Assembly: GCA_963675425.1 (NCBI GenBank) | Contig: OY776214.1 | Span: 3,038,001-3,102,000 of the forward strand | DNA from: Sporobacter sp963675425 | GTDB lineage: Bacteria; Bacillota; Clostridia; Oscillospirales; Oscillospiraceae | Length of the DNA: 64,000 nt | Direction of reading: 5' to 3' | Part shown: positions 24,449 to 32,568 of the stretch, piece after piece | Numbering within the stretch: the first letter of the stretch is position 1 | Layout: each line of letters begins with the position of its first letter | The notes under the pieces: generated by a model | Told to the model about the DNA's origin: nothing | What the model saw: the letters and a program-made list of their open reading frames with translations, nothing else | Database searches by the model: none | Position numbers and translations under genes: made by a program

Positions 24449-27400
24449 ATGGTTGATGTCCACCAGTTCAATGGTGGACTGGGAGTACCGGCTCATGAGG
24501 CAGTCCGCCACGGCGTTGGCGGTATCTATGGACGTGAGGCAGGGAATAGCGCGCTCGACGGCCTTGCGGCGGATCTTAACGCTGTCACGCGTCGGGAGCC
24601 GGCCTTTCGTCGAGGTGGAGATGACGTAGTCCACGTCGCCGCTTTCGATGAGCGACAGGCCATTGTTGTCGTCCTCATGGATCTTGCCAACGGTGATCGC
24701 TTTGATGCCAATGTTTTCAAGGGCTTCGGCCGTGCCGGACGTGGCGTAGACCGTGAAGCCGAGATTGGAGAACTTGCGCACAACGTGCAGGATTTCCGCC
24801 TTGTCGCGGTCTCGCACGGTGACGAAGATGCCGCCGGTTTTATTGAGCTTGTAGCCTGCCCCGCGTAAACCCTTGTACAGCGCTTCCTCGCGCGTTGTGG
24901 CGATGCCGAGCACCTCACCGGTGGACTTCATTTCAGGGCCGAGCATCGTGTCGACGTTTAAAAGCTTTTCAAACGAGAAGACAGGGACCTTGACGGCCAC
25001 ATACGGCGACTTTTTATAAAGCCCCGTGCCGTAGCCCATATCACAAAGACTCTGGCCGACCATGCATTTGGTCGCCAGCTCCACCATCGGCACGCCCGTA
25101 ACCTTGCTGATATACGGGATTGTACGCGAGGAGCGTGGATTGACCTCAATGACGTACAGCTCGCCGTTGGCGATCAGGTACTGAATATTGACGAGGCCCA
25201 CTGTTTTAAGCGCCAGGGCAAGCTTGGCCGTGCTGTCCACGATAATCTCGCGCATATCGTCGTCAATGTTCCAGGCGGGGTAGACGGCGATGGAGTCCCC
25301 CGAGTGGATGCCGGCGCGCTCGACGTGCTCCATGATGCCGGGGATGAGAATCTCCTCACCGTCACAGATGGCGTCCACCTCGAGCTCCGTGCCCATGAGG
25401 TACTTGTCGATAAGAACCGGGTTTTCAATTCCCTGCATGAGGATGATCGCCATATACTCGCGGATATCCTCGTCGTTCCACGCGATAATCATATTCTGAC
25501 CGCCCAGCACGTACGACGGGCGCATGAGCACCGGATAGCCGATCTTCTGCGCCGCGGCAAGCGCTTCCGTTTCCGTCATGACGGTGTCGCCGACGGGTCG
25601 GGCGATACCCAGCTGCTCTAAGAGCGCGTCAAACCGCTCGCGGTCCTCCGCGGCGTCTATGCTGTCGGCGGATGTGCCGAGAATTTTGATGCCCAGCTTG
25701 TCAAGATAGGCCGTCAGCTTGATGGCCGTCTGTCCGCCGAAGGCCACGACGACGCCGTACGGCTGTTCCGTTTCGATAATGTTCCCGACGTCCTCAGGCG
25801 TCAGCGGCTCGAAATACAGCCGGTCGGCCGTATCGAAGTCCGTTGAGACGGTCTCGGGGTTGTTGTTGACGATGACGACGTCGTAGCCAGCGTCCTTGAG
25901 CGCCCACACGCAGTGGACCGACGCGTAGTCAAATTCGATGCCCTGCCCGATGCGGATCGGGCCGGAGCCGAAGACGATGACGGTCTTCTTATCGGAGTTG
26001 TGCGCCTTAATAAATTCCTCAGCCTCGTTGACGTTGTCATATGTGGAGTAGAAGTAGGGGGTCTGGGCGGAGAATTCCGCCGCGCACGTGTCGACCATTT
26101 TGAAAACGGCGCGTCGGGACTTGGTGACCGTTTGGCCCGACAGCTTTTCAATGAGCTTGTCGGGGTATCCCAGACGTTTCGCCCTCAGATACGTCGCGTC
26201 GTCAAAGCCGGTTGTGAGTGTGCGCTCCATATTCATGAGGTTGTGGAGCTTGGAGAGAAACCAGCGGTCTATTTTTGTAATATTGAATATTTCATCAATC
26301 GTAACACCGCGCCGCATTGCTTCGTAGACGACAAAAATACGCTCGTCTGTGCAATCGTGAAGGCGGTTTTTAATCGTCGCGTCATCCTGGCTCGTGCAGA
26401 CCTTGTCCAAAAGGCTGTCGTGGCCGATCTCCGCGCCGCGCACGGCCTTCATGATGGCCTCCTCAAACGTTGTGCCGATGGCCATGACCTCGCCGGTGGC
26501 CTTCATCTGCGTGCCGAGGGTACGCTTGGCGTAGACGAATTTATCAAAGGGCCACTTGGGGAACTTGACGACGACATAGTCCAGCGCCGGCTCAAAGCAG
26601 GCGCTCGTCTTGCCGGTGACGGCGTTTTTAATTTCGCTGAGCGTGTAGCCGATGGCGATTTTCGTGGCGACCTTGGCGATGGGATAGCCGGTGGCCTTGG
26701 ACGCCAGCGCCGAGGAGCGCGATACACGCGGGTTGACCTCGATGACCATATATTCAAAGCTGTCGGGGTTGAGCGCAAACTGGACGTTGCACCCGCCCTC
26801 AACCTTCAGGGCGTTGATGATATCGAGCGCCGCTGTGCGTAGCATCTGATATTCCTTGTCGGAAAGCGTAACAGCCGGAGCGATAACGATGCTGTCGCCG
26901 GTGTGTACGCCGACAGGGTCAAAGTTTTCCATGGAGCACACGGTGATGACGTTTGACAGCGCGTCGCGCATGACCTCAAACTCGATCTCTTTCCAGCCCG
27001 CGACGGACTGCTCGACGAGAATTTGACCGATGGGCGACATTCTCAGGCCGTTCGCGGCGATCTCATTGAGCTCGTCCATATTGTCCACGATGCCGCCGCC
27101 GGAGCCGCCGAGCGTAAAGGCGGGGCGGATGATCAGCGGGAAGCCCGTTTCCTCGGCAAAGGCCCGCGCGTCTTCCATGTGGGTGACGACCTTTGAGGGG
27201 ATGACGGGCTGGCCGATGGACTGCATCGTATCCTTGAACATCTGGCGGTCTTCTGCCTTGTCAATGGTTTCGGGATTCGCGCCGAGCAGCTTAACGCCCT
27301 GCTTCTCTAAAAAGCCGTCCTTGGCCAGCTGCATGGAGAGTGTAAGACCTGTCTGGCCGCCAAGCGTTGATAAGAGACTGTCGGGCTTCTCCTTCTCGAT

Positions 27401-27643
27401 AATGCGCTTTAAAACCGGCAGCGTCAGCGGTTCAATGTAAATGCGGTCCGCCATGTGGTTGTCGGTCATGATGGTGGCTGGATTGGAGTTAACAAGCACG
27501 ACCTCGATACCGTCCTCTTTGAGGGCGCGGCAGGCTTGCGTCCCGGCGTAGTCGAACTCGGCCGCCTGGCCGATGACGATAGGGCCGGAGCCGATAACCA
27601 TCGCTTTCTTGATACTCTTGTTCAGCGGCATAATATCATCCAT
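23591..27643 (-). CDS. carB: carbamoyl-phosphate synthase large subunit fused to a diaminopimelate-epimerase-like domain
   Basis: 1350 residues in one open frame. Residues 1 to about 1065 are a complete CarB with two ATP-grasp halves (each opening with a GSGPI.IGQ..EFDY motif), an oligomerisation region and the C-terminal MGS-like domain; it makes carbamoyl phosphate from bicarbonate, ammonia and ATP. Residues 1066-1350 are a DapF fold with GNDY, N-M-D-G, NTEFV and WERGNGET in place, but the two catalytic cysteines are replaced: Gly1144 in I-G-G-N-A-L-R-C and Ser1293 in A-S-G-T-G-A-C. The fused epimerase is therefore probably not a normal DAP epimerase. A read-through joint is at Met1066 (24448). 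The start may be Met1 or Met5 (27631). Confidence 0.93.
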   Translation of the reverse strand: MDDIMPLNKSIKKAMVIGSGPIVIGQAAEFDYAGTQACRALKEDGIEVVLVNSNPATIMTDNHMADRIYIEPLTLPVLKRIIEKEKPDSLLSTLGGQTGLTLSMQLAKDGFLEKQGVKLLGANPETIDKAEDRQMFKDTMQSIGQPVIPSKVVTHMEDARAFAEETGFPLIIRPAFTLGGSGGGIVDNMDELNEIAANGLRMSPIGQILVEQSVAGWKEIEFEVMRDALSNVITVCSMENFDPVGVHTGDSIVIAPAVTLSDKEYQMLRTAALDIINALKVEGGCNVQFALNPDSFEYMVIEVNPRVSRSSALASKATGYPIAKVATKIAIGYTLSEIKNAVTGKTSACFEPALDYVVVKFPKWPFDKFVYAKRTLGTQMKATGEVMAIGTTFEEAIMKAVRGAEIGHDSLLDKVCTSQDDATIKNRLHDCTDERIFVVYEAMRRGVTIDEIFNITKIDRWFLSKLHNLMNMERTLTTGFDDATYLRAKRLGYPDKLIEKLSGQTVTKSRRAVFKMVDTCAAEFSAQTPYFYSTYDNVNEAEEFIKAHNSDKKTVIVFGSGPIRIGQGIEFDYASVHCVWALKDAGYDVVIVNNNPETVSTDFDTADRLYFEPLTPEDVGNIIETEQPYGVVVAFGGQTAIKLTAYLDKLGIKILGTSADSIDAAEDRERFDALLEQLGIARPVGDTVMTETEALAAAQKIGYPVLMRPSYVLGGQNMIIAWNDEDIREYMAIILMQGIENPVLIDKYLMGTELEVDAICDGEEILIPGIMEHVERAGIHSGDSIAVYPAWNIDDDMREIIVDSTAKLALALKTVGLVNIQYLIANGELYVIEVNPRSSRTIPYISKVTGVPMVELATKCMVGQSLCDMGYGTGLYKKSPYVAVKVPVFSFEKLLNVDTMLGPEMKSTGEVLGIATTREEALYKGLRGAGYKLNKTGGIFVTVRDRDKAEILHVVRKFSNLGFTVYATSGTAEALENIGIKAITVGKIHEDDNNGLSLIESGDVDYVISTSTKGRLPTRDSVKIRRKAVERAIPCLTSIDTANAVADCLMSRYSQSTIELVDINHMRKKKIQLPFSKMQTCGNDYIYFNCLEENLVGSPESLSIRLSDRHLGIGGDGVVLILPSMEADASVQIYNMDGTNGGIGGNALRCVCKYLFDTGIVPKRDMVIEMGGKLKKMHVYTIGGKVSTVTADMGKAEFAPVRIPVNLPGDSVINKPLRIAGDEYRITCLSVGNPHCVVFLPNIHSLDLEKIGPLFEHDPIFPERVNTEFVLVMNENTLSMRIWERGNGETQASGTGACAAAVAAVVNGYCKKDTDITVKLVGGDLKIRYTDDGIFMTGSATKCFDGIVEI

Positions 27644-27850
27644 TTCCCCGGCGAAGGATTCTTATATAACTGCCGTGTCTCGCCGGAGAGACGGCAGCTT
27701 GTTTTGCATATCCCTGCCGCCGGCGGGGATAGCGGGTATTGTAATTTCCCCGGCGAAGGATTCTTATATAACTGCCGTGTCTCGCCGGAGAGACGACAGC
27801 TTGTTTTGCATATCCCCGCCGCCGGCGGGGATAGCGGGTATTGTAATTTA
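27642..27850. repeat. 102-bp tandem repeat between carA and carB
   Basis: Two complete units (27642-27743 and 27744-27845) differ at only two positions I can find; a third begins (ATTTAACGGCGAAGG) and decays. Each unit contains two hairpins: GTCTC-gccggaG-AGAC and the near-palindrome ATCCC-GCCGCCGGC-GGGGAT. The first unit begins inside the ribosome-binding region of carB. Confidence 0.9.
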
Positions 27851-27879
27851 ACGGCGAAGGTTTTTTGCACATGGCTGTT

Positions 27880-28041
27880 AAAAAGTCTCGCAGAGTTTCC
27901 GGCGCGCACGACGGAAATAAATTTAAATACGTTATTTTTGAGGACATGGGCATCGAAAATAACACTTATCATGGCGGCTCGGCAGAGCAGGCGTCATGCA
28001 ATACTCTTGTCGATGGAGCCCGGAGAGCTTTATCGACCGCT
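27880..28041. repeat. four-hairpin dispersed element, copy A
   Basis: Four consecutive stem-loops at 27896-27917, 27931-27963, 27970-27998 and 28009-28037. The same four, at nearly the same spacing, occur at 59291-59455 (copy B). Several stem positions differ between copies in a compensating way, so pairing is kept. It lies between the two carbamoyl-phosphate synthase genes. Confidence 0.75.
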
Positions 28042-28045
28042 TAAG

Positions 28046-28073
28046 TTATCTCCCCGCCGCGGCGGGGAGATAA
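28046..28073. repeat. perfect 28-bp palindrome behind carA
   Basis: TTATCTCCCCGCCG followed by its exact complement (28046-28073), starting six bases after the carA stop codon on the minus strand. There is no T-tract, so it may stabilise or process the mRNA rather than end it. Confidence 0.7.
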
Positions 28074-28078
28074 CGGCG

Positions 28079-29161
28079 TTACGCTTGTTTTGATTCTTCA
28101 ATCCGATCAATGAATTTATCAAACAACCATCTTGAGTCGAGCGGGCCGCCGCATGCCTCGGGATGGAACTGGACCGAAAAGACGGGAATGTTTTTATAGT
28201 CCGCGCCCTCGCACGTTAAGTCGTTGCAATTAACGTAGCTGGCCTCGGCTGTTTCCGGCAGGCTGTCGCTGACAACGGCGTAGCCATGGTTCTGGCTTGT
28301 GACAAAAACGCGGCCTGTCGCCTTTTCCAGAACAGGCTGGTTGGCGCCACGATGTCCGTAATGCAGCTTGATAATGTCCGCCCCTTGGCTCAGCGCCAGC
28401 AGTTGGTGGCCCAGACAGATGCCGAACGTCGGAATGTTATAGGTGCACAGCTTTTTAAGCTCGGCGATAATCTGTGTGTTGTCCCGCGGGTCGCCGGGGC
28501 CGTTTGTGAGCATGATGCCGTCGGGGTTCAAAGCGGCAATCTCCTCGGCTGTCGCGCACCACGGCATAACCGTGACGTTGCAGCCGCGTTTTAAAAGCTC
28601 CTTGGCGATATTGCCTTTGGCGCCGAAGTCCCACAGTGCCACGTTATATACCGGTTTGTCTGCTACTAACGTATAAGGCTTTTGTGTCGAAGTGCTTTCA
28701 ACACTTTCGCGAATCACGTAAGCTTTAATATCCTGCCATTCTTCTTTCGTCAGCTCGGGCTTTTTGGATATTTTGCAGTTCATAACGCCCGATTCGCGAA
28801 CGATCCGCGTCAGCTCGCGCGTATCCAGACCATATAAGCCGGGTATTTTGTTTTCACGCAAAAAAGTGTCAAGCTCGCCTTCGCATCTAAAATTCGAAGG
28901 CTCCTGACACCACTCACGTACAATATAACCTTTTACCTGAACCCCGGCGCTTTCAAAGTCGGATGGTATGACACCGTAATTGCCGATCAGCGGGAAGGTT
29001 TGAATGACAATTTGACCGTAATAACTTGGATCGGTGAGTGTTTCTAAATACCCGGTCATTCCGGTATTGAACACCAGTTCGCCGACCGCTTCACCGTCAT
29101 AGCCAAAAGACTGGCCCTCAAAAACGGCGCCGTTCTCCAGTATCAGGTATGCCTTGCCCAT
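28079..29161 (-). CDS. carA: carbamoyl-phosphate synthase small subunit
   Basis: About 360 residues. Glutaminase subunit that feeds ammonia to CarB for pyrimidine and arginine synthesis. The class I amidotransferase triad is visible: Cys in FGICLGHQLL, His and Glu in QFHPEACGGP. The N-terminal CPSase domain has FNTGMTGYLETLTDPSYYGQ. ATG 29161 is chosen because GGGAGG precedes it by a few bases; the longer frame from 29233 adds an unlikely extension. The gap of about 435 bases to carB, filled with repeats, is unusual for this pair. Confidence 0.95.
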   Translation of the reverse strand: MGKAYLILENGAVFEGQSFGYDGEAVGELVFNTGMTGYLETLTDPSYYGQIVIQTFPLIGNYGVIPSDFESAGVQVKGYIVREWCQEPSNFRCEGELDTFLRENKIPGLYGLDTRELTRIVRESGVMNCKISKKPELTKEEWQDIKAYVIRESVESTSTQKPYTLVADKPVYNVALWDFGAKGNIAKELLKRGCNVTVMPWCATAEEIAALNPDGIMLTNGPGDPRDNTQIIAELKKLCTYNIPTFGICLGHQLLALSQGADIIKLHYGHRGANQPVLEKATGRVFVTSQNHGYAVVSDSLPETAEASYVNCNDLTCEGADYKNIPVFSVQFHPEACGGPLDSRWLFDKFIDRIEESKQA

Positions 29162-29262
29162 TTGCGGTCCTCCCGTAAGTTTACTCTCGTGATTGTAACA
29201 TAAACGAGGCGTCACCTCAAGAGCCTTTTTCATTGAAATTAAGACGTGTTAAAGCCACTTGA

Positions 29263-29721
29263 TTATGCATGATTACACAAAATTCTGGGTGACGTTGCGA
29301 ATAATATACAAAAAAAACGACTGTAGCCGTTGAACTCCGACATCTGGGGTATGGTCAGCGGGTCGCCCGCCTCTGGAAACTTTTCGATCAGATACTCTTT
29401 GAACCGTTCAAGGGCATTGTCGAGCTCCATAAGAGCGGCCCGACTGGACTGTTTCTTATACTTACCCCGCTTGCCGCAGTACCATCCTTCCAATTCTGTG
29501 TATTGAGAGGGATGTATGTCCCGATCAATGATCTAATGACATCTTGTATAAATCGTATATTTCCGGGTCTCCTTTCCGCTGCCTCTACAGGGAACAATCC
29601 CGGTTGAAAGAAGATATAGGGGGGTCTTTTTACTAATATGGGCGATCTGATAGAACTGATCTTTATTCATTTTAACAGGGTGTTTTATGGATATTTTCAA
29701 TTCCGCTAATTGTTTTTTCAT
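29263..29721 (-). pseudogene. excisionase-like DNA-binding protein, frameshifted
   Basis: The first frame (from 29721) reads KMNKDQFYQIAHISKKTPLYLL then STGIVPCRGSGKETRKYTI, the helix-turn-helix pattern of Xis-like proteins of clostridial integrative elements. It then hits a stop; the continuation is in other frames and ends with GWYCGKRGKYKKQSSRAAL and LERFKEYLIEKFPEAGDPLTI (starting near 29490). At least one frameshift is needed to join them. No integrase is present, so this is the scar of a lost element. Confidence 0.6.
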
Positions 29722-30013
29722 ACTGATACCACCTGAAACATGATTGTCAACGGTAGGCGATACCTGGTGAATAATTATGCATTAATGTGTTTTGATCTCC
29801 CCGTTATCTCTCCTTATCTCCCCAATATCTCCCCTCAAAGTACGTTTTTCTCATAAAATTAAAACGGTCGACATGATCGAATCGCTGAAATCATTTGAAT
29901 AGGCTTGTCGAGAAACCGTGTTTTTCTATACCGTGTACCTGTGCGGTATTACGTATTTAAATTATAGGATGTGGCGTTCTGGAAATCAGAAAAGCCACAT
30001 CCTATCCTTGTTT

Positions 30014-30265
30014 TTAAATTGAAAGCAAATTATAAAGCACTTGCGCCATTTCTGCCCTCGTGGCGGAGCTATCGGGTGCGAGCTTTCCGTCACAGCCAGT
30101 AACTGCGCCGGTTTCCACCAATGCCTTCATTGCCTCCTCGGCCCAAGGAGCAACCCCGGAAGCATCCGAAAAATCGGAATGTGTCTTATTGCAGCTGCAG
30201 ATGGCAGCATTTCGAGCTGCTTTAGGGTGCTGTATAAAAGCGTAAACAGTTTATTTTACCGCAGG
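30014..30265 (-). pseudogene. 3' remnant of an SLH-domain surface protein gene
   Basis: On the minus strand the sequence translates to LFTLLYS-LKQLEMLPSA, then after a one-base shift to SDFSDASGVAPWAEEAMKAL, VETGAVTGCDGKLAPDSSAT and RAEMAQVLYNLLSI-stop. This is a C-terminal S-layer homology repeat, very close to the last SLH repeat of the protein at 37330-42015 (RAEMAQVLYNLLSA). The frameshift and missing 5' part mark it as dead. Confidence 0.8.
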
Positions 30266-30369
30266 CAATTTACTCATAATATTGCAAAAGAGCAGAGTTT
30301 GCGAAAATCTACTTCAGGCGGGATACCACCTATTTCTACAAAGAAGTATATTTACACAAAACAGAATTA

Positions 30370-31146
30370 TTAAATGCCACCATTTGATGATGCCAATACG
30401 AGTTTGACAGATGTTCTGTTAAAAGCCGTAATATAGTTTTTGCCGAGCTGATCATCCGTTACCAAATAGTCCATTCTGTCGACCGGCATGATACCGATTG
30501 TCACATCCTTGCCGAATTTGCTGCTGTCGGCGGCAACGTATACTTCTTTGACCCGATTCAGAATCATTTTCCGTGTGGCGGATTCCTCCATATCAAAATC
30601 AGAGACACCGTTTTCAGGCGTTATTCCGCCGGCGCAGATAAACCCCTTTTGTATATTTATTTGTGAAAAATCGAACATATTGCCATATGAAACAACCGAC
30701 CTTTCGCTTCGCCTGAGCCGGCCTCCGACAATAATGACTTCGAAATTTGTTTCCATCAGCTCGTTTATGACGGGTATGGAATTTGTGATGACGGTAAGGT
30801 CCTTTTTACCCTCAAGGAATCTCGCAATGTGATAAGTGGTTGTGCCGCTGTCGATAAAAACAAGGTCGCCGTCGTCTATATATTCGCTGCATTTTTTGCC
30901 GATGGCTTCTTTTTGCTCCATCTTGCTGATGACGCGTTTCTCTCTTGCCGGTTCTGAGAATAACGTTTCCTTAATTTTCGCTCCGCCATATATCTTTTCT
31001 ATTTTCCCCTTGTGTTCCAGCACCGATAAATCCCTGCGTACGGTTTCTATCGAAATTCCAAATTCGTTAATTAATTCTTTAATCGTGGCGGAACCTTTGG
31101 CCTGAAAAAGTTCAAGCATCAGCTTTTGTCTCTCTGTCGGCAGCAT
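30370..31146 (-). CDS. DeoR/GlpR-family transcriptional regulator
   Basis: 258 residues. The N-terminal winged helix (LPTERQKLMLELFQAKGSATIKELINEFGISIETVRRDLSVLE) is the DeoR signature; the C-terminal DeoRC sensor domain has DSGTTTYHIARFL and the closing DGxxP-like ECAA-type region, typically binding a sugar phosphate. It is transcribed away from the phosphonate operon, with which it shares a 260-bp control region, so it is the likely regulator of that operon. The effector could be a phosphorylated intermediate; this is inference. Confidence 0.88.
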   Translation of the reverse strand: MLPTERQKLMLELFQAKGSATIKELINEFGISIETVRRDLSVLEHKGKIEKIYGGAKIKETLFSEPAREKRVISKMEQKEAIGKKCSEYIDDGDLVFIDSGTTTYHIARFLEGKKDLTVITNSIPVINELMETNFEVIIVGGRLRRSERSVVSYGNMFDFSQINIQKGFICAGGITPENGVSDFDMEESATRKMILNRVKEVYVAADSSKFGKDVTIGIMPVDRMDYLVTDDQLGKNYITAFNRTSVKLVLASSNGGI

Positions 31147-31169
31147 AGAATCTCCCTTTTCGTTTAATA

Positions 31170-31301
31170 TTATGACAACATCATAACATTACCATACTCA
31201 TAGACAATATTCAAGAAAAAATTAAAACAATATGACAATATAGTGCGTAAAATACAGCTAATATAGTCACAATTGTCTCGAGAATTAACGAGATGTATTA
31301 A
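31170..31301. promoter_or_regulatory. divergent control region of the phosphonate island
   Basis: TTATGA-caaca-TCATAA (31170-31186) is a palindrome just ahead of the regulator gene, and a related TATGACAA occurs near 31231. On the plus strand TTGTCT (31273-31278), 17 bases and TATTAA (31296-31301) form a possible promoter whose spacer contains the inverted repeat TCTCG-agaattaa-CGAGA. These are candidate operators for the DeoR-type protein. Confidence 0.45.
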
Positions 31302-31407
31302 TAATTTACTCACATTTTACTTTTGGGAGGTATAACCTTTAACAACATTTTATAATAATAAGACTTGTCGGTTATCGCTTATAAACCATGATTATTAGGA
31401 GGAGATT

Positions 31408-32499
31408 ATGAAAAGGCCAAAAGTTTTAATATTAGTTTTATCGCTCGTTTTATTTTTTTCATTGACATTGACCGCGTGCGCAAAAACTCAAACGGAGCAA
31501 ATCAACACAGACAGCTCGACCGATACCGGTGCCCATAAATCGACCAGCGGCGAGATAACGGTTTACACCGCTCTGGAGGACGAGCAGGTCACCGCGTATC
31601 TGGAAGCGTTCAACGCGAAATACCCCGATATCAAAGTTAACATCGTCAGAGATTCCACGGGCATCGTCACCGCCAAACTTCTGGCTGAAGCCGATAATAT
31701 CCAGGCGGACCTCGTCTGGGGAACAGCGGCTTCAAGCCTTCTGGTTCTGGAAGACAAAAACCTGCTGGCTCCCTATGCACCCAACGGCGTAGAGGGCGTG
31801 CTGCCGCAGTTCAAGTCCGGCAAGGACATTCCTACCTGGGTCGGAATCGATGTATGGGAGACGGCTATTATAGTCAATACGGACGAATGTGCCAGGCTGG
31901 GCATTGAAGTTCCGACTTCCTACGACGATCTTCTGAAACCGGAATATGAGGGGCTTATCGTCATGTCCAACCCGTCGTCCTCCGGCACGGGATACCTTAC
32001 CGTCAACGGAATTTTACAGCTCAAGGGCGAGGAAGCCGGCTGGGAATACCTCCGGCAGCTTCATAACAACATCGCTCAGTATGTGCATTCCGGTTCCAAG
32101 CCTTCAAAAATGGCGGCGTCCGGCGAGTGCGCGATCGGCATTTCATTTGGATATGCCGGGATCCAGCGCGTCGAGGAAGGCGCTCCCGTTCAGGTTGTGT
32201 TCCCTAAGGAGGGCTCCGGCTGGGATCTGGAAGCAAACGCCTTGATGAATAAAAAGGAGATTAACGGCGCTGCACTGACCTTTCTCGATTGGGCCATATC
32301 GGATGAAGCAATGAACCTCTATAAGGAAAATTACCCGATCATATCCACGGGCAAGGGCGGTACATACAAGGGATTTGAGGGCATGAATCCCATCGACCAG
32401 CTGCTTGACATCGACCTTACGACAGCCGCGGCCAACAGAGAGGATGTTCTGGCGCAGTGGGCAAGCGAATTCGATTCAAAATCCGCGCCAAAAACCTGA
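31408..32499 (+). CDS. ABC transporter substrate-binding lipoprotein, 2-aminoethylphosphonate type
   Basis: 363 residues. The signal ends in a lipobox L-T-A-C (Cys24). The mature part is a periplasmic-binding-protein type 2 fold of the iron/thiamine/phosphonate group: EITVYTALEDEQVTAYLEAF, DLVWGTAASSL, PSSSGTGYLTVNGILQL. Its place ahead of an ATPase, a double permease and PhnX-PhnW points to 2-aminoethylphosphonate (PhnS role). AGGAGGAG precedes ATG 31408 perfectly. Iron binding is less likely because the Tyr pair of ferric-binding proteins is not evident. Confidence 0.85.
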   Translation: MKRPKVLILVLSLVLFFSLTLTACAKTQTEQINTDSSTDTGAHKSTSGEITVYTALEDEQVTAYLEAFNAKYPDIKVNIVRDSTGIVTAKLLAEADNIQADLVWGTAASSLLVLEDKNLLAPYAPNGVEGVLPQFKSGKDIPTWVGIDVWETAIIVNTDECARLGIEVPTSYDDLLKPEYEGLIVMSNPSSSGTGYLTVNGILQLKGEEAGWEYLRQLHNNIAQYVHSGSKPSKMAASGECAIGISFGYAGIQRVEEGAPVQVVFPKEGSGWDLEANALMNKKEINGAALTFLDWAISDEAMNLYKENYPIISTGKGGTYKGFEGMNPIDQLLDIDLTTAAANREDVLAQWASEFDSKSAPKT

Positions 32500-32568
32500 C
32501 CGTAAAACCATTTATTCTGTGGAGGCGGTTCCCGTCTCCACAGAAACACTTTTGGGAGTTGACGTTTT

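Larger units (their letters stand above)
29162..30369. other. region of mobile-element and SLH remnants
   Basis: About 1.2 kb with no intact gene. It contains a decayed excisionase-like gene (29263-29721), a stretch of repeated ATCTCCCC motifs (29797-29836) and the decayed end of an SLH-domain gene (30014-30265). Confidence 0.65.

Noticed and set aside
25913..26842. 309-codon open frame on the plus strand opposite carB
   Set aside because: Antisense shadow of a well-conserved gene; the translation has no recognisable motif.
27642..27850. CRISPR array
   Set aside because: The repeats are contiguous 102-bp units without spacers.
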